64,000 nt of DNA, taken from NCBI GenBank assembly GCA_963855995.1, contig OY979723.1, positions 8,437,013-8,501,012 of the forward strand, written 5' to 3'. Every line of letters starts with the position of its first letter. Position 1 is the first letter of the stretch. Shown piece after piece: positions 33,900 to 46,932 of the stretch. Below the pieces are notes generated by a model that saw only the letters and a list, made by a program, of their open reading frames with translations, did no database searches and was not told the origin of the DNA. The position numbers and the translations under genes were made by a program. The DNA is from Muricea muricata (lineage: Eukaryota > Cnidaria > Anthozoa > Malacalcyonacea > Plexauridae).

Positions 33900-33931
33900 T
33901 GTGGCCTTATTTTGAACCCAGTGCAAACGCA
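33893..33931. repeat. 39-bp direct repeat, right copy
   Basis: Identical to 31408-31446; covers the start codon region of the 86-aa minus-strand ORF. Confidence 0.85.
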
Positions 33932-34149
33932 ATAATAACAACACGAAAATTAATTGCAGATCACCTTAGTGTATCAAATAGTACTACGGAAGAATATCAG
34001 TATTTTATACTAAAATAAAAGAGAGGAAATTCGACTGTTTTTCCTATTTTAGGTTTAGCTTAAACCCCATTTAGTTCAAGTACCAACCCGAAAAAACCTG
34101 GCTAAATGGGCGTTCGTACCTGAATCGATTTATACTTAGGTACACGACC

Positions 34150-34602
34150 CAATTCTAAACTTTATAGCCAACAACATACTATTACCAAACATTCAAAACA
34201 TTTTTGCTGATCTTCCTGGATTTTCTAACGTAACAATAATTACCGGTGGCAAACATCGCCCAGATTTGCTGCTGGCGACTAAGGACAACTGCCTGTTTAT
34301 ACTTGAGCTAACAGTGGGATACGAGACCAACCTTAGAAATAACATTGAACATAAATAATCTAAATATGCAGCACTAATTCAAGATGAAATGAATCATTTC
34401 AAAACAGTTAAATTTGTTATTTTATCTGTTAGTGCACTTGGTGTTTTACCAGGAATCGTCTGCTTTCATTGAAAGGCTTAAAGAACTGAATGTAGATAAT
34501 AACCATCAAAAGTATTTAATAAGGAAAATTATTAACATTGCTATAAGATACTACATCTTTTATTGTCAAAACAAAGAAAGGTCGGATTTGATGACAGTTT
34601 GA
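34150..34602 (+). pseudogene. Decayed retroelement C-terminal fragment with PD-(D/E)xK-like motif
   Basis: Reading from about 34162 gives a segment with HRPDLLLATKDNCLFILELTVGYETN, i.e. RPD, a spacer, then ELT. This resembles a restriction-like endonuclease core as found C-terminal to some reverse transcriptases. The frame is stopped by TAA after NIEHK and again at TGA near 34468; the rest continues in another frame to TGA at 34602, with KYLIRKIINIAIRYYIF. Dead copy. Confidence 0.55.
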
Positions 34603-35429
34603 ATTGATGTTTATATACTTATATATAGCCATTTTATTGTAGTAATCCAAGTAGGCGATTGTAAATGACCTTTTTAAGCGATATTTGCAATTGTTTGTAC
34701 ATCAGAAAAATAGTTCAATAACGTAAGCATACAGTATTTAAATTCTTGCAAGCATGCAGTGAACTCAGATCATATATTAAATGGGTTATTAGAGACTTTT
34801 TAGTTCGTGTTTTGCTTACAAACAACGCGCTTGCTAGACATACAATAAACTCAAAATTTTCTTTATACTGCAATCGGCCCAGGCGGCCTCGTGCAGCCTA
34901 GAAAATTTTCAGTTATTGTACATTCAGCTCGTGTGTTATTTGTAAACAAACAGTCCTAACCCTCACAACAGTCCTAACCCTCAATTAAAGGACATTGTGT
35001 CTTCAATGTAGTATCTGCGTGCAAAATTTTATTAAATTTGAGTTAATAATAACTGGGCTGTGCTTGTTTATGTATTTATTAAACCTACTTACCCAACTAG
35101 TGACGTCACAACTTTTGCTGAGTCAACAGTTTATATTTTGTACATTTTTGCAAATAACTTCGGAACTAAAAGAGATAGTCTAGTCGTTTCAGTAACCTTA
35201 GCATATAATCCTTTCCTGCTTTCTTGACAATCTTTTCAACGTTCACATCAGTTATAGGTGCTACCACTAATGAAAGTAGTAGTATCAATAGTACTACCAC
35301 TAATGAAAGTATTAGTTAGAGATACTACCACTAACGTAATTTCACACATACGATAATGTTTAAAAATTATAGACAACAGGCAATTATTGACACAATTATT
35401 GACATTTACCAGTCGAATTCTCGGAGAGT

Positions 35430-35745
35430 CCTATATCGTTCGACGATCCTTAGTACCATTGATAATTAACTTTCTTTCTAACTGTCGACACAGAGTTAAA
35501 CTAGGATATCTAATCTCGGAATGGTAACCAATGAAAGCTGGCGTCCCACAAGGGACAAAGCTTGGCCAAATTTTGGTTTTGGTAATGATAAGTAATCTCA
35601 TTCTCAGATCCAGCGGAACAGATATTTGGAAATACGTTGACCATGTGTCAACCTCGGAGGGACGGGCAAAGAGCAGTAAGTCTACTATGCAATCTAATCT
35701 GAAGGCTTGTGCTAAAAGTGCTAAAAACTATTTTACGTACATATA
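35430..35745 (+). pseudogene. Reverse transcriptase fragment, decayed
   Basis: Encodes GVPQGTKLGQ, then a YVDHVSTSE segment where an active enzyme would have YVDD. Upstream, NFLSNCRHRVKLG followed by an in-frame stop matches the usual approach to the GVPQG motif. The catalytic second Asp is replaced by His, and both flanks are missing. It may derive from the same element class as 34150-34602. Confidence 0.65.
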
Positions 35746-36394
35746 GAGCCCTATGGTGATTCACATGATTATATACTGATTCATGTTTATGCACTTATAC
35801 ATATTCACATACTGAGGAAGGGGTGGTGTTTTTTTAGTAAAGCCCTTTCGAGTTTGCCCCTGCCACGCGTAACTAATTCCTTAATCAATAAGGAATTTTC
35901 GTGAAACTAGAGTTTAGCCCCGATATTTGAAGGATGAGAACAAGTACATGATGACGATGAGCGAGTGGGGACAATGTAACTTCTGGGACGAGTCATGTCA
36001 TGATCAGTCTGACTTTGAATTTGACAGTTCAGAGTCACCCTGAATCCCTTGCAGTCCTTCAGCGGTATAAGAAGCTAATTTTCAAGGAATTTTATGAGGC
36101 ATGCAAATCATGATAAAATTACGTACGAAGACTTGACTATAATAAGAATGATACTACGATACAGAAGCATACAATACAGAAGCATTATGAAAGCAAAACG
36201 CTATAGTAACTAGCCAGTGACTAGCACTTCTAGCGAATACAGAAAAATCACTAGTGACCTGAAAATTTGAACAGACAACGGCAAAACGTTGTCTATTTGC
36301 CAACTATACAAACAAATTTTTGCAATCATACCCAGGCCTTAACATGTACCTTGAATGTCTAAGGATCATTCAAATGTTATTATTGGTTGTTTTA

Positions 36395-36560
36395 AGTATG
36401 AAGGTGTCAAATTTGGGGTAAATTTCGGTAAATCTTTTGCCAATTGAGATTGACATGAAAAACTGCTGACGTCAACACTATGGATGGTATAATATCAGTT
36501 GCGTTTACTGTGCATTACTCTTGGACAACAAGACCGGTTAAAAAGAAGTTATTTATAGTA
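36395..36560 (+). repeat. Dispersed repeat (CTGACGTCAACACTATGG family), copy 1
   Basis: Shares GAAGGTGTxAAAT, GATATGAAAAACTGxTGACG-type and ACAACAAGACC blocks with 37281-37450. Confidence 0.65.
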
Positions 36561-37280
36561 CTTTACTCCTTTGGCTTTGCTATAATATGTTACGTAAATA
36601 TAGCTGAGTTCATATCAGAAGTAGATTTTTGTTCAAGGTCGAATGTACGTCTAACAGCGAGCTAACAAGCCCGCTACGGTGATTTTAACTAGTGCATAAG
36701 TTTACGAACATGGTTAGTAGGTATACTAGTCAAATCACACTAATCCCAATTACACACGGAACTCCCAGTGACCATACTACTTTTATTAAAGGAAACTTAT
36801 TATTTAACTTTTTCAATTTGATTAAAACTTGATTTGCAGGTGGTAATATTATTCTTAGGTGTAAATTGATAGTAACCGACAGTGAACAATGATAATATAG
36901 GGAATAATTTGCGAGAATAATTTGTGTGTGAATGACAGGAGTGCGTGCCTTTTCAAGTTGTAGAGACCCACTCTTCATGTATTTTAACTATTTTAAATGA
37001 TCATTATTTTGTAATGTGTTTATCGAGTACCTTTGTAATCTATTATAATTGAATGTAATCTAATCAAACTCAATGATTTTAGAATGTATTATTAAATATA
37101 TTACGAAAATCTCCCCGGGCTTGAATCATGGTTTGCCTATTGGAAACAATATAATTGTGATGACCTTGAATGATCGTTGGACATTCAAGGCCATTCCAGT
37201 TTAAAGCCTGTCAATATGATTGTAAAAATTGATTGTTTCTTAGGATCTGACATACCGTAATGGAATACCAGCGTAGGCTA

Positions 37281-37850
37281 TTTTAAGTGTGAAGGTGTTA
37301 AATCTGCGGTAAATTTCCGTAAAGATTTTTTGCCTAATCAAGATTGATATGAAAAACTGTTGACGTCAACACTATGGGTGGTAAAATATTTGCGTTTTCT
37401 TTGCATTACTCTAGAACAACAAGACCCGTTAGAAAGGCGTTATTTGTCAATAGTATTTTAGCTCATACAAATCTGAGCACCAAAATCTACTGGTTTATAT
37501 TTGGATCTAGAAATAGTTTGCATTCATATATTTTTCATATGAACTACACTCAGTAACTTCAAAGAAAACAAAAGGAATTTCGGCGTATTATTTTTCTGCA
37601 AGTTATAACCCATCCTAAATATAGGCAAGAGCGTGCTTTTTTTAAACTGGAAATGAATCGGTTTTCAGTAGAATTACACTAAATAATGCTACCACAAAAT
37701 ATATACCAACACAAATTTGTTCTTACTGTAGCAGAGATAGATTCTCTATCTTTAAATTTCCCAGATATTTTGAACAGTGTTTTATGTTTTACGTTTTAAG
37801 TATTTTTGAATTTTGCTCCTAAGAGGCGATGGTTTAATACGGTTTAAAAA
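37281..37850 (+). repeat. Dispersed repeat, copy 2
   Basis: The first 170 bp match 36395-36560. The later part (about 37560-37850) matches the reverse complement of about 41670-41960, including AAAGCACGCTCTTGCCTATA read on the opposite strand. Confidence 0.6.
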
Positions 37851-38205
37851 ACAGTGACCTGTTTTTAGTTTACTTCTGTGAACGTTTGTGAACGTTTATT
37901 GCCATTACAATCAAACATACACACAATTCTAGCTAATACAAGCCTGAAGAATGGTTACGCATACACCCTGAATATGGCTCTTTATTATAATCTTTTGTAA
38001 AATCCATAAAGAATCAACCTTTAGATACATTTTAAAAGAATTATCAATTTAATTTTTTCTGTTACTTCTATGGATATATATGGATATAAAACAGACAAGC
38101 GTAAAATAATTTTAATATAATTAATTGTCAATTACATAATAATATACAAGGAAAGGTATCTGGGCTGTGATTGGCCAATTTCAGTGTGGTTAATTCCGAA
38201 AAGGA

Positions 38206-38243
38206 GTGCAAAAATCTGTAACAGCAGTGCAAAAATCTGTAAC
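38206..38243 (+). repeat. Two tandem 19-bp units
   Basis: AGTGCAAAAATCTGTAACA occurs twice in direct succession, separated by one or two bases. Confidence 0.7.
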
Positions 38244-38740
38244 AACAGAAGAACCAATCAAATTTGGCGTAGGAAAACGGGACTGCAAATTTTCTTGACA
38301 AAAAAAAAAACAAACATGGCGGGTGAAATTTTAAAGCGATTGCGGTCAAATTTGGCTGGGTTTTTAACGAACTCTATTTTTTTAAATAAAATACATCACT
38401 ATTAGGAAGTTTCGACTACTTTACACGTATTTATCATGACGTTATGAGCGTAAATTTAAGTTTTTAAGGAAAAAGTGAAGGGAAAGCCATCGCGATGCAA
38501 ATACAGTTGTATTTCGTCTATTTTTGTTCGAATAGTTCCTTTTATATTATTAGCAAGTAATAGCAATGGTTTCTCGTGCAATTTTGAAATAACAAGCATT
38601 CGTGAGTTTTTCAATGACGCCAAATTGCAAAAACTCACTCGTGCATGTTATTTTCAAATTGCACTCGAAATCATGTTATCACCTATACTAATCTGGAAAT
38701 GCGGGCAAAGCCCAGGAGTAACGGATAGCATAAGCATTCA

Positions 38741-38900
38741 TGAATGAAAAGAGAGATAGAAACGCACTTGCAAAGCTGTCACTTATCAAGGTTAAAAACT
38801 ACCGAGTACGAACTTATTCTTGCTCGACCTGGCCACCTAAATCCTAATCCGATCAAATAGCAAAAATGACAGTTTGTCCAAGGCACTGGGACAACCTGGG
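38741..38900 (+). repeat. Dispersed repeat, paired in inverted orientation
   Basis: Contains TACCGAGTACGAAC, TTATTCTTGCTC and ACAACCTGGGCAGATG; the reverse complement lies at 40770-40955. The intervening 1.9 kb includes palindromic element copy B. Confidence 0.6.
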
Positions 38901-38957
38901 CAGATGATTAAGACTATTGAAACATATATCAATTGAAACAATGGGAAAAAAATTTCA

Positions 38958-39693
38958 CGTAATATTTCATAAACGAGTGCGAGTGTTTTACCAGGGTTTC
39001 CAAACACATGAAAGCAATAGAATACACGAGCTGTTTACCAAGGGACGTTTATTGTTCTTTAGAGCTTGTAAAGCACGAAAGACAATGAAAATCACGAGGC
39101 CGTTTAGGCCGAGTGATTTTTATTGTCTTGAGTGCTTTACAAGCTCTGAAGAACAATGAACGTCGCGCGGTAAACAGTCGAGTGTATTCTATTGTTCTCA
39201 AGTGTTTGGAAACCCTGGTAAAACACAAGCCACGAGTTTATGAAATAACTTCTCAATCGTTTATTGTTTAAATGGAACTCCCTAATTGCATGCCGTTGCT
39301 TTAAAAACGAGGTTATTTACTGAAGCAATGCTGTAAAATGAGTGCTGGAAGGAAACATGAGCGTTGTCTTGTCGAATATTCTTGTGAATAAAGTATGAGT
39401 GTTAATATAATGGGCTATTGTGTGTAAATATGTGATTATTTAGTTTGGTATGTCTGCTGCATTTATAATTAAGAAATGTTGTAATAAAACCGTTTTCATT
39501 GTTTTGAGCGCATTTATTATTAAGAAATGTTGTAATAACGCGTTGGTTAATGTTAAAAACGTTTATTATCTAATTTCTTAATTATTTATTCAACTAACGG
39601 TTTATTACCGGGGTTTCAAAAGTTGTGCACGTGATGTAATACGGGTTTGCGATTGGTTTTTTACTCATGAATTATTAATGAGTTTGAGAAAAA
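38958..39693 (+). mobile_element. Palindromic element, copy B
   Basis: Inverted relative of 23665-24338. The palindromic half spans about 38965-39240; the rest matches through GTGCACGTGATGTAATACGG to about 39693. It is about 60 bp longer than copy A because a segment ending AAGAAATGTTGTAATAA is duplicated (39460-39487 and 39511-39538). Confidence 0.75.
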
Positions 39694-40769
39694 TATATAA
39701 TAACTTCCCGTTTGATTGTTCATTTTTTGACGGTCCTCGAATGGTCTTGCTCAAGTTCAGCAGGTCGTACCCATTCACTTCCTCTATTCATATGTAGCAA
39801 TTGTAAGTAATAATTATATAACGACCTTGCATTATTAGCGCGTGGTCATGACATAGCATATTTTTAGGTCAGCGCTCCCTTCCTGTATTACCCTTCCGTT
39901 GCGGAGTATATGTAAATTATGTAAAGTCATAGTAAACGTCCTTGTATAGGCTATAGTATATATATGAATATAGAAAAGTTGTCACAAATAAAACAGATTC
40001 GACCTGGACGTGTGAATGTGTTGTATTGGGACCTCGGTACGCTACACTTAGTTTGTTTGTGCACCATGATACACTGGCTGCATATGGCTGAACAGGCTCG
40101 GACTGGCCTATGTGCCACCGTGCCATGGCACATGGGCCCCTACTGGGACATCAAATGGGCGACAATTGTTGTTTAATTTCCGTATTTGTAAATATTCAAA
40201 GATATTTAAAACAAACTATCAGGCAGTACGAAACGAAAATAAAAGGGACCGGATGGGAATGATTTGGAATTTTTGAACTCTTCAGGGAAGCGGTTAAATA
40301 ATTCATCATGTTCTCTCCAGAATACCATAAAATCTTCACCTAAAACATTCAGGACAGCAAAAACTTTCAGGGCTCCTCTCAGTGCTAGAATGGCAAGGCC
40401 CCTTAATTGGGGCCAGTCCGAGTCTGTGGCAGAAATATTTATACATTCAAAGAGAATCGAATACGATACTTTTGCACAGTTATATGCCTCTTGTAGTTTT
40501 GTATTATTCCTTTTCTAATGTATGTGATTTTTCCTTGCAATTCAAAAGTATTTGCAAAGTGTAATATGTTTATTTTTTATAACAGATATGTAGTTTCCGT
40601 CAGTGCGGAATGTCAGGTCATGATCGAATGTGTCAAGTTCTTGCAAGACAAATCGATTGCAATCTTAAGCAATCTTCAGCCTTCGTGATGTTCACCACAT
40701 CTCTACCACCGCATTTATACGTACGGCCCGTTGTATTGTGAACAGGATACTACAGGAGCGAGGTGGCCT

Positions 40770-40955
40770 GAACTAGCATCTGCCCAGGTTGTTCCGATGC
40801 CCTGGACAAACTCTCATCTTTGCTATTTGACTCTGATAATCGACATTGAAGTGGCCAGCTTGAGCAAGAATAAAAGTTCGTACTCGGTAATTTTTAATCT
40901 TCATAAGCGATAGCCTCGCTAGTGCGTTTCTATACTGTATCCCTTTGCCTTCATG
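40770..40955 (-). repeat. Dispersed repeat, inverted partner of 38741-38900
   Basis: The reverse complement shares long blocks with 38741-38900, including CCGAGTACGAAC and AACCTGGGCAGATG. Confidence 0.6.
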
Positions 40956-41499
40956 AATGTTATCGACTCACGTTATCTTTCCTCGGCTTTCGCCGCATGA
41001 AAATTGTCCAAATTGAACTCCAAAACCTAACTGAGAGCAACTATTTTCCATATTATAATATTCAACACAATGATTCTATTATACTTTTTATGCATTATAT
41101 ACAGCTTCAAAAAGTATATAAGCGTCTTTTCATTAGCAAACACCATAACTTGAAAGTAACCGCCCTCCCTGAACTGCACTCCTGTTCCATTTTGTCACAC
41201 AACAGTAGAGCACTGTTGTTGAAATACAGAGAAGAAAATATAGAAACATAATAATACTTGTCGAGAAAAATCTAGAAATTCTAGAAATGGAAAAAATTAA
41301 AAACTAAATGTAACGCTTACCAGGCAACTTTATATGGCTAGTAAATGATAATTCATTGTCAAGATAGGGAATTCCCCTAGTATAATTGTTCTAACATATA
41401 CCAAAGCTTTATGGATTTTACAAGAAGATTATAATAAAGAGTCCTTAAGGGTATATGCGTAGCTGTTCTCCAGGCGTAAACGTTCACAAAATCTGTTAT

Positions 41500-41960
41500 T
41501 CAGCAAAACTAAAACACCGGATTTTCACGGATTTTTGAGGAATAACATCGAACCTCAATTATGACTTTTTTCATAATGGGAACACTGCCTATACTTATTT
41601 TCTTCTTTGATCCCACATAGGTGCCACTTTGGAAATATCGCACTGCAATTTTGAATACTGGTCCGCCATCTTGAAAGCGTCGCCTCTTAGGGGCATTCAA
41701 AAATACTTGAAACCTAAAACACCCTCAAAAATACCTGGGAGGTTAAAAGATATGAGAATTTATCTATGCTACAGTCAGAAAAAAAATTGTGTTGGTATAT
41801 ATTTTGTGGTGGAAATTTTTAGTGTATATCCGCTTCATTTCCAGTTTAAAAAAGCACGCTCTTGCCTATATTTAGGATAGGCTACAGCTCGAAGAAAAAT
41901 AATAGGCGGAAATTCCTTTTGTTTGTTTTGAAGTAGTTCCCAAGAAAAATATTAACGCAA
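41500..41960 (-). repeat. Dispersed repeat, copy 3 (opposite orientation)
   Basis: The reverse complement matches 37560-37850. Includes GTTGGTATATATTTTGTGG and the CGCTCTTGCCTATATTTAGG block. Confidence 0.55.
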
Positions 41961-42529
41961 ACCATTTCACACTTACACAGACAGCCACTTAACATTTCTT
42001 CGAAAGAGTTAAAACCAGACTTGCTTGGGTTATCTTTGAAATAAATTCAGTTGAAAGGAAAATATCCTGTCTTAAGAGATCTCTTTTCAACCTCAGTGCA
42101 TAAACAAACCTTCGCACTGGCAAATCATCATGAACTCTTATCAATGTCACACTGTAAAAATAGCGATAAAGCTTTTTCTCATAAATAAAACGAATTGAGA
42201 TGAATTAATGTCGCTACGTATATATTGACTACTACTTTGAAAAATTATCATAAATTCCTACCTTGACAAGTATGTCCCTTTTAACAGCGTTTACTTTTGC
42301 AGCCGCGACGCTTATTTAGAAACCGTATACGGTCGGTAGCACCTTTAATAGTCAGTAGCATCATTGATCTCGTTCCCAGGCTCCTCTGGTCTCAATTAGT
42401 TGAAGTTTTATTTATAGAAATAGAAATTTTTTTGATGGTTTTGTGCAAGCTCCTTGTTAGCTCATTCAAAAACACAAACGCAAGTTTATATGTACATGGT
42501 TATTCCGCAGGGATTCATGGATTTTCCCC

Positions 42530-42775
42530 CCTTCCACGACAGCACTTAAACTTCTTCGCAGGAAGCTGTTTATGCGAAGTATGGTTGGTTGCACATGAGT
42601 AATTCCATTGAGTTCCCTCTACGCGAGAAAAACTTTTGCTTCGCCAGTAAGTAGAAATCAATTCTACTCACTGCGAAAGCAAAAAAAGTTAAAGAATTCA
42701 ATGGAATTATTCATGTGTAGCCCTCCGTAATTCGCATAAACAGTTTCTCGGGAAGAATTTCGCTGTCGTGGAATC
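42530..42775. repeat. Imperfect palindrome with about 90-bp arms
   Basis: TTCCACGACAGC...GCTGTTTATGCGAA...AATTCCATTGA on the left faces TCAATGGAATT...TTCGCATAAACAG...GCTGTCGTGGAA on the right. No ORF is shared by both arms. Foldback MITE is the simplest reading. Confidence 0.65.
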
Positions 42776-45021
42776 AGGCCTTTGTGACATTGTATTATAA
42801 TTTTGCACACGTGTTTGTTTTTTTTGTTATTGTTATTGCGTGTGAACACGATAAACTCTGGTTTCACACGGTAAAAAAAATCTGATCAAAACTCCGGCAC
42901 ACGCACATGAAATACATAACATCTCTATAACAACCTGTCGGGTAGAAAATGTTGCATAATTCACTTTCAAGATCAATATATTAAATTAATCAAACAGCAA
43001 CTAATTAGATTAAGATTTTCTCTGATATGCATTAAGGATACAGAATACCCTGTGAGATGGATGCCGCCATTGTCAGGCATTTTTCAGCTCGCATTTGCAC
43101 GTGGATATGCATAACATCCAAATAACGCTAATTAGTATAAATTTCCAGGTGACTATTGATTTTCCTGCATTCTGATTGGTCAAGATTCACTGTCTCTGAA
43201 GTGATAGTCATTGACCAGTGACTAAAGCTTTTTGATTTTTTATACAGTACTGAATTTAAAGTGAATTTTTGTAAAGTTTAGTCGATTATTATGTACAAAC
43301 ACCTGGGAATTTATACTAAAACAATTAGTCACCTCAGACTCGGTGATTACAAGCCTATATTTACCGAAGAGTTAGTGCGAGAATTCTTTGCCTCGGAACT
43401 TTAAAGATGGGCAAGTCATAGATATGGGCAATTATAGTACACGAAAAACATTGGAGTCGTAGCACACAGCAATTATAGCTGAATCGGACAACAACCCATG
43501 ATCAAAACCACTGCCAGAACAGTATCGCATGTTACTTACTTAAGATATAATTCGGTCAATTTTTGTTTATGTATCATATTACTTAGTGTTCTATTATATT
43601 CACATGTATGTAATGTTTTATTTCATTTACTGTTTTCCTGTTGAATGCTGTATTCTGGCAGCTGAAAGCTAGATTTAATAAATTACTTGGTCAGAGAACA
43701 TATTGTATATAACAGTCTATAACTTCTCAAAAACGATATTTTTCACTTGAAAATCAGTATATTAGTTATAGTCGTCAAATTTTCCAGTTACTAGTGAAAA
43801 TTAATTTATACGTATGGCCATACATTTCATTTTGTGAGAAAACTCGTAGATTGCCTCAGCCTCGTCATGACTTGTCATGTAGTGACCCTACTGTCCATTT
43901 CCAATACTGTGAATTACAGACAATGGAAATCAGATCATACGGTTTTCTTTGCATTCCACTTTTCTTATCAACTATAGCTTCATATATTTTTTTACGATTT
44001 TACTCAAGAGCTAAATTTACACCAATTTCTACGTAACTAATGCCAATTAAATGTTTCAGTCTTTGATGACTGTGAGCTTAATTTTTTTATTCCATCAAAA
44101 TTCTTTTAAATTTCCATGGTTTCGTTTCAACAAAACAAGCATGTTGAATCTTTTGTGTGCACCAACCAGGCGGTACTCCTTTGCGCAATGTGGCATAAAG
44201 TTCTCAGTAATTAAGAAATTGTTTGAGATTGCAGGAATCTGAATCTGATGAGGATGTGGTTATAATAAAACTTCTGTTATTCAAATATTTATCGGTAAGA
44301 GGAATAATATAGCTTCGAGCGGCAATTTAATATTAAAAACCATGCACTAGTATGTTTTATATTTTTTCCCACAATGCACGAGAAATCGTCACACTTAAAT
44401 GCTGATAAAAAGGAGAAATGTTGGAGAAAAAACGTATAATACGGCTGTACATACAGCACATCGATTGAGATTGCTTTCCTACTTGCAAAGGAGGATCGAG
44501 TATGTCCTATCAGCTCCGTAACTGGCATAATTTTTTAATCAATGCTTTACGTGATCAGTTTTAAAACATAATATATGATGAGGTTTTCGACTGAACATAT
44601 TTACAGCGGATATTATGTTTCCATCCATTTGATGGGAAAAGTATGAATGAAAAACTTTTTAAAAGTTATTACATACTTTAGAAACTCCTCGAGTTTGTTA
44701 TAAAAGTAAAAATACATTTATGGTATGGTTACCCTGAGCGCAACTATGAACTTTTGAAGCGTTGCTAGTTACGGTGAAAGAGGAATCTATGAATTTATCA
44801 GTCACGTTCCTCGCCTGTCGCAGGCAACGAGAATTTCAATATTATGAATTGTTTTAATTCTATTTTTGTCATTTTCAACAACGTAGTACAACATTTAATA
44901 GCTTTGGTTGAATTTTCATAAGATAAGCAAGTCAAATATTACAGTATCTTAAAATAAATAACATATAGAAATAGATAAACCGGGGGGAAATGCCGTTCTC
45001 GATTATCTAGAGGCTTTAAGT

Positions 45022-45658
45022 TTAAGGTGGCTCGATACAGTTTTCAAAAAATTAAGCTATAGTTTACTTAACACTTTTAATTTTTGCACTGTTTAATTTA
45101 AATAAGTCCGTATTGAATTTTTCACGTATTTTAACATATTTTCTTTCAAACTATGGCAGTTTCGATGACCAATGCTCCGTTGCTATGGCAACACTTGCGT
45201 ATGAAATTTGCTTAAAAACGGTGTATTTTGCTGCATAAGTGAAAAATAAGCACGGTGACCCTAATTATTTTTTGCGCACTATTTTTCTTACAAAATAAGC
45301 TAAAGATTAGCAAAGTTTTGGCTTTACAGAATTTTTTTATTTTTTCTATAAAGAATGCTATTTGTGGCGCAAAGCCGCATGCAAAATTTCAAGATAGGTC
45401 ACCGTACAAAATAACGGGATACTGTGGATTGTTTTTTAAAAATTGCATTTTCTAATGACGTCAGCAATTAGTAAATCCGCATTCAGTTTGCATTTTTTTA
45501 CACGCGAAATGGCGTCAGCATCTCACATGATATGCAATATTCGATGTTTTACGTATCTATTTGTTGTAAAGAGATATATAAGAAGATTTGTGTGAATAAC
45601 GTTAAATTTGGCGCATGCCGTCTTTATTTGTGAGCATTACTATATCGAGCCACCTTAA
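45022..45658. mobile_element. TTAA-bounded element with GGTGGCTCGATA ends
   Basis: Left end TTAAGGTGGCTCGATA, right end TATCGAGCCACCTTAA, perfect 16-bp inverted repeats including TTAA. 637 bp, no convincing ORF. A third TTAA-type family in the window. Confidence 0.8.
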
Positions 45659-46498
45659 AACATTTCTTAACACACAACAACGCAATGTGGTCAAACCAAC
45701 GAGCACTATGATGCCCTCACAAAATAACAAGTTGAGTACTCGTACGCCTATCCGTGTTTCAACCACCTCAAAAGCGACGCGTGTACTATGAAGGGGCCCA
45801 AATTCTTAAAGGCCTCTCAAAATCTTCTAACCCCGCCCCCTCCTTATGATTATCAGGCACATTCCTTGGTGTAATCTACAGTCGCATTCTTCTGTAATAT
45901 GTGTTACGTACAACCAAACAAAATTTCGTTGATTCAAATAAGTTATTGATGCAATATAACTTAATGAATTAGCATAGTTATTACAAAAAGCAAAAACGTT
46001 GACATTTTCCACTAAAATATTTTAATAATGAGAATATTAGGCTATATATATGGCGTACTACACTATTATTAAAGCAGTAATTTTGGAAAGTATTATGATT
46101 TAGATTGTACTAATATATACACGTATTATTGTTTACACGTCAGCGATGTTTCACTAATGTCGGCATTACTTTACATTTTCAATAATCTATCATGCAGTAT
46201 ATATCGAAAATATGAAGATGCATTTGCAGCAAAAACATGTTAATAAACTGCCCAGGCGAGACTTGTTGGTAAATCGATTGGAGTTTTTGAAGTCCTTAGA
46301 CGCCATGCCAATGTCGACATTGAGTTGAGTTGCAATGCAATTAAATGCAGGAAACGCGTGAGGAAATATTAATCTCGGTTTGCAATGATAGAAAACTGTA
46401 TGACGTGAGTCTGTTGAAATGCTCGGTAAATTGAAAAGGGGTAATCCCCCGCCAAAAATATTCATAGCTTTCTTTTCCATAATAAACCCCTTCCCCGT

Positions 46499-46604
46499 CC
46501 TTGTTTGCGTGTCTATGAATCACTACTTGTAAGTAAATGGTGACATATTTTGACGCCACAGACTAAACTTGTGTGAATTATATGCCATAGACACGCAAAC
46601 AAGG
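46499..46604. repeat. Perfect 19-bp inverted repeat pair
   Basis: CCTTGTTTGCGTGTCTATG at 46499-46517 and its exact reverse complement at 46586-46604, separated by 68 bp. Confidence 0.85.
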
Positions 46605-46932
46605 AACTAGTGAATACAAAACGGTTATATGTGGATTTATGTTTCGCTAAATTTTGATGATAAGGTGAACAATGACATGAACATCAGTGCCTCGCTTTCA
46701 AAATTTAGAAAGAACGAGGCAAGAATCTATAACGAAGAATGAATACTAAAAATACATATAGAATCCTTTACTACTTGAAACGATAAAACAGAGCCCCTTT
46801 GAAAGCTGGTTATACACCTTCTCGCATTTGAGACAGATCACACGAAAAACTGTATGTTTAATCTTTTCCACCACTACCTTTCTGACAAAGAGCCCTCGCT
46901 CGAGCGATCCAATTTCGTTTTCTCGTTTCAGG

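Larger units (their letters stand above)
30600..34149. other. Repeat-rich interval
   Basis: Contains a minisatellite, three copies of a hairpin-crowned foldback element, a perfect 39-bp direct-repeat pair and one small minus-strand ORF, described separately. The interval about 33000-33640 has no assigned feature. Confidence 0.6.

Noticed and set aside
39964-40176. Overlapping plus- and minus-strand ORFs near 40 kb
   Set aside because: Short, no conserved pattern, and mutually overlapping; a small CTCGGACTGGCC inverted repeat nearby (40098 and 40410) suggests repeat debris.
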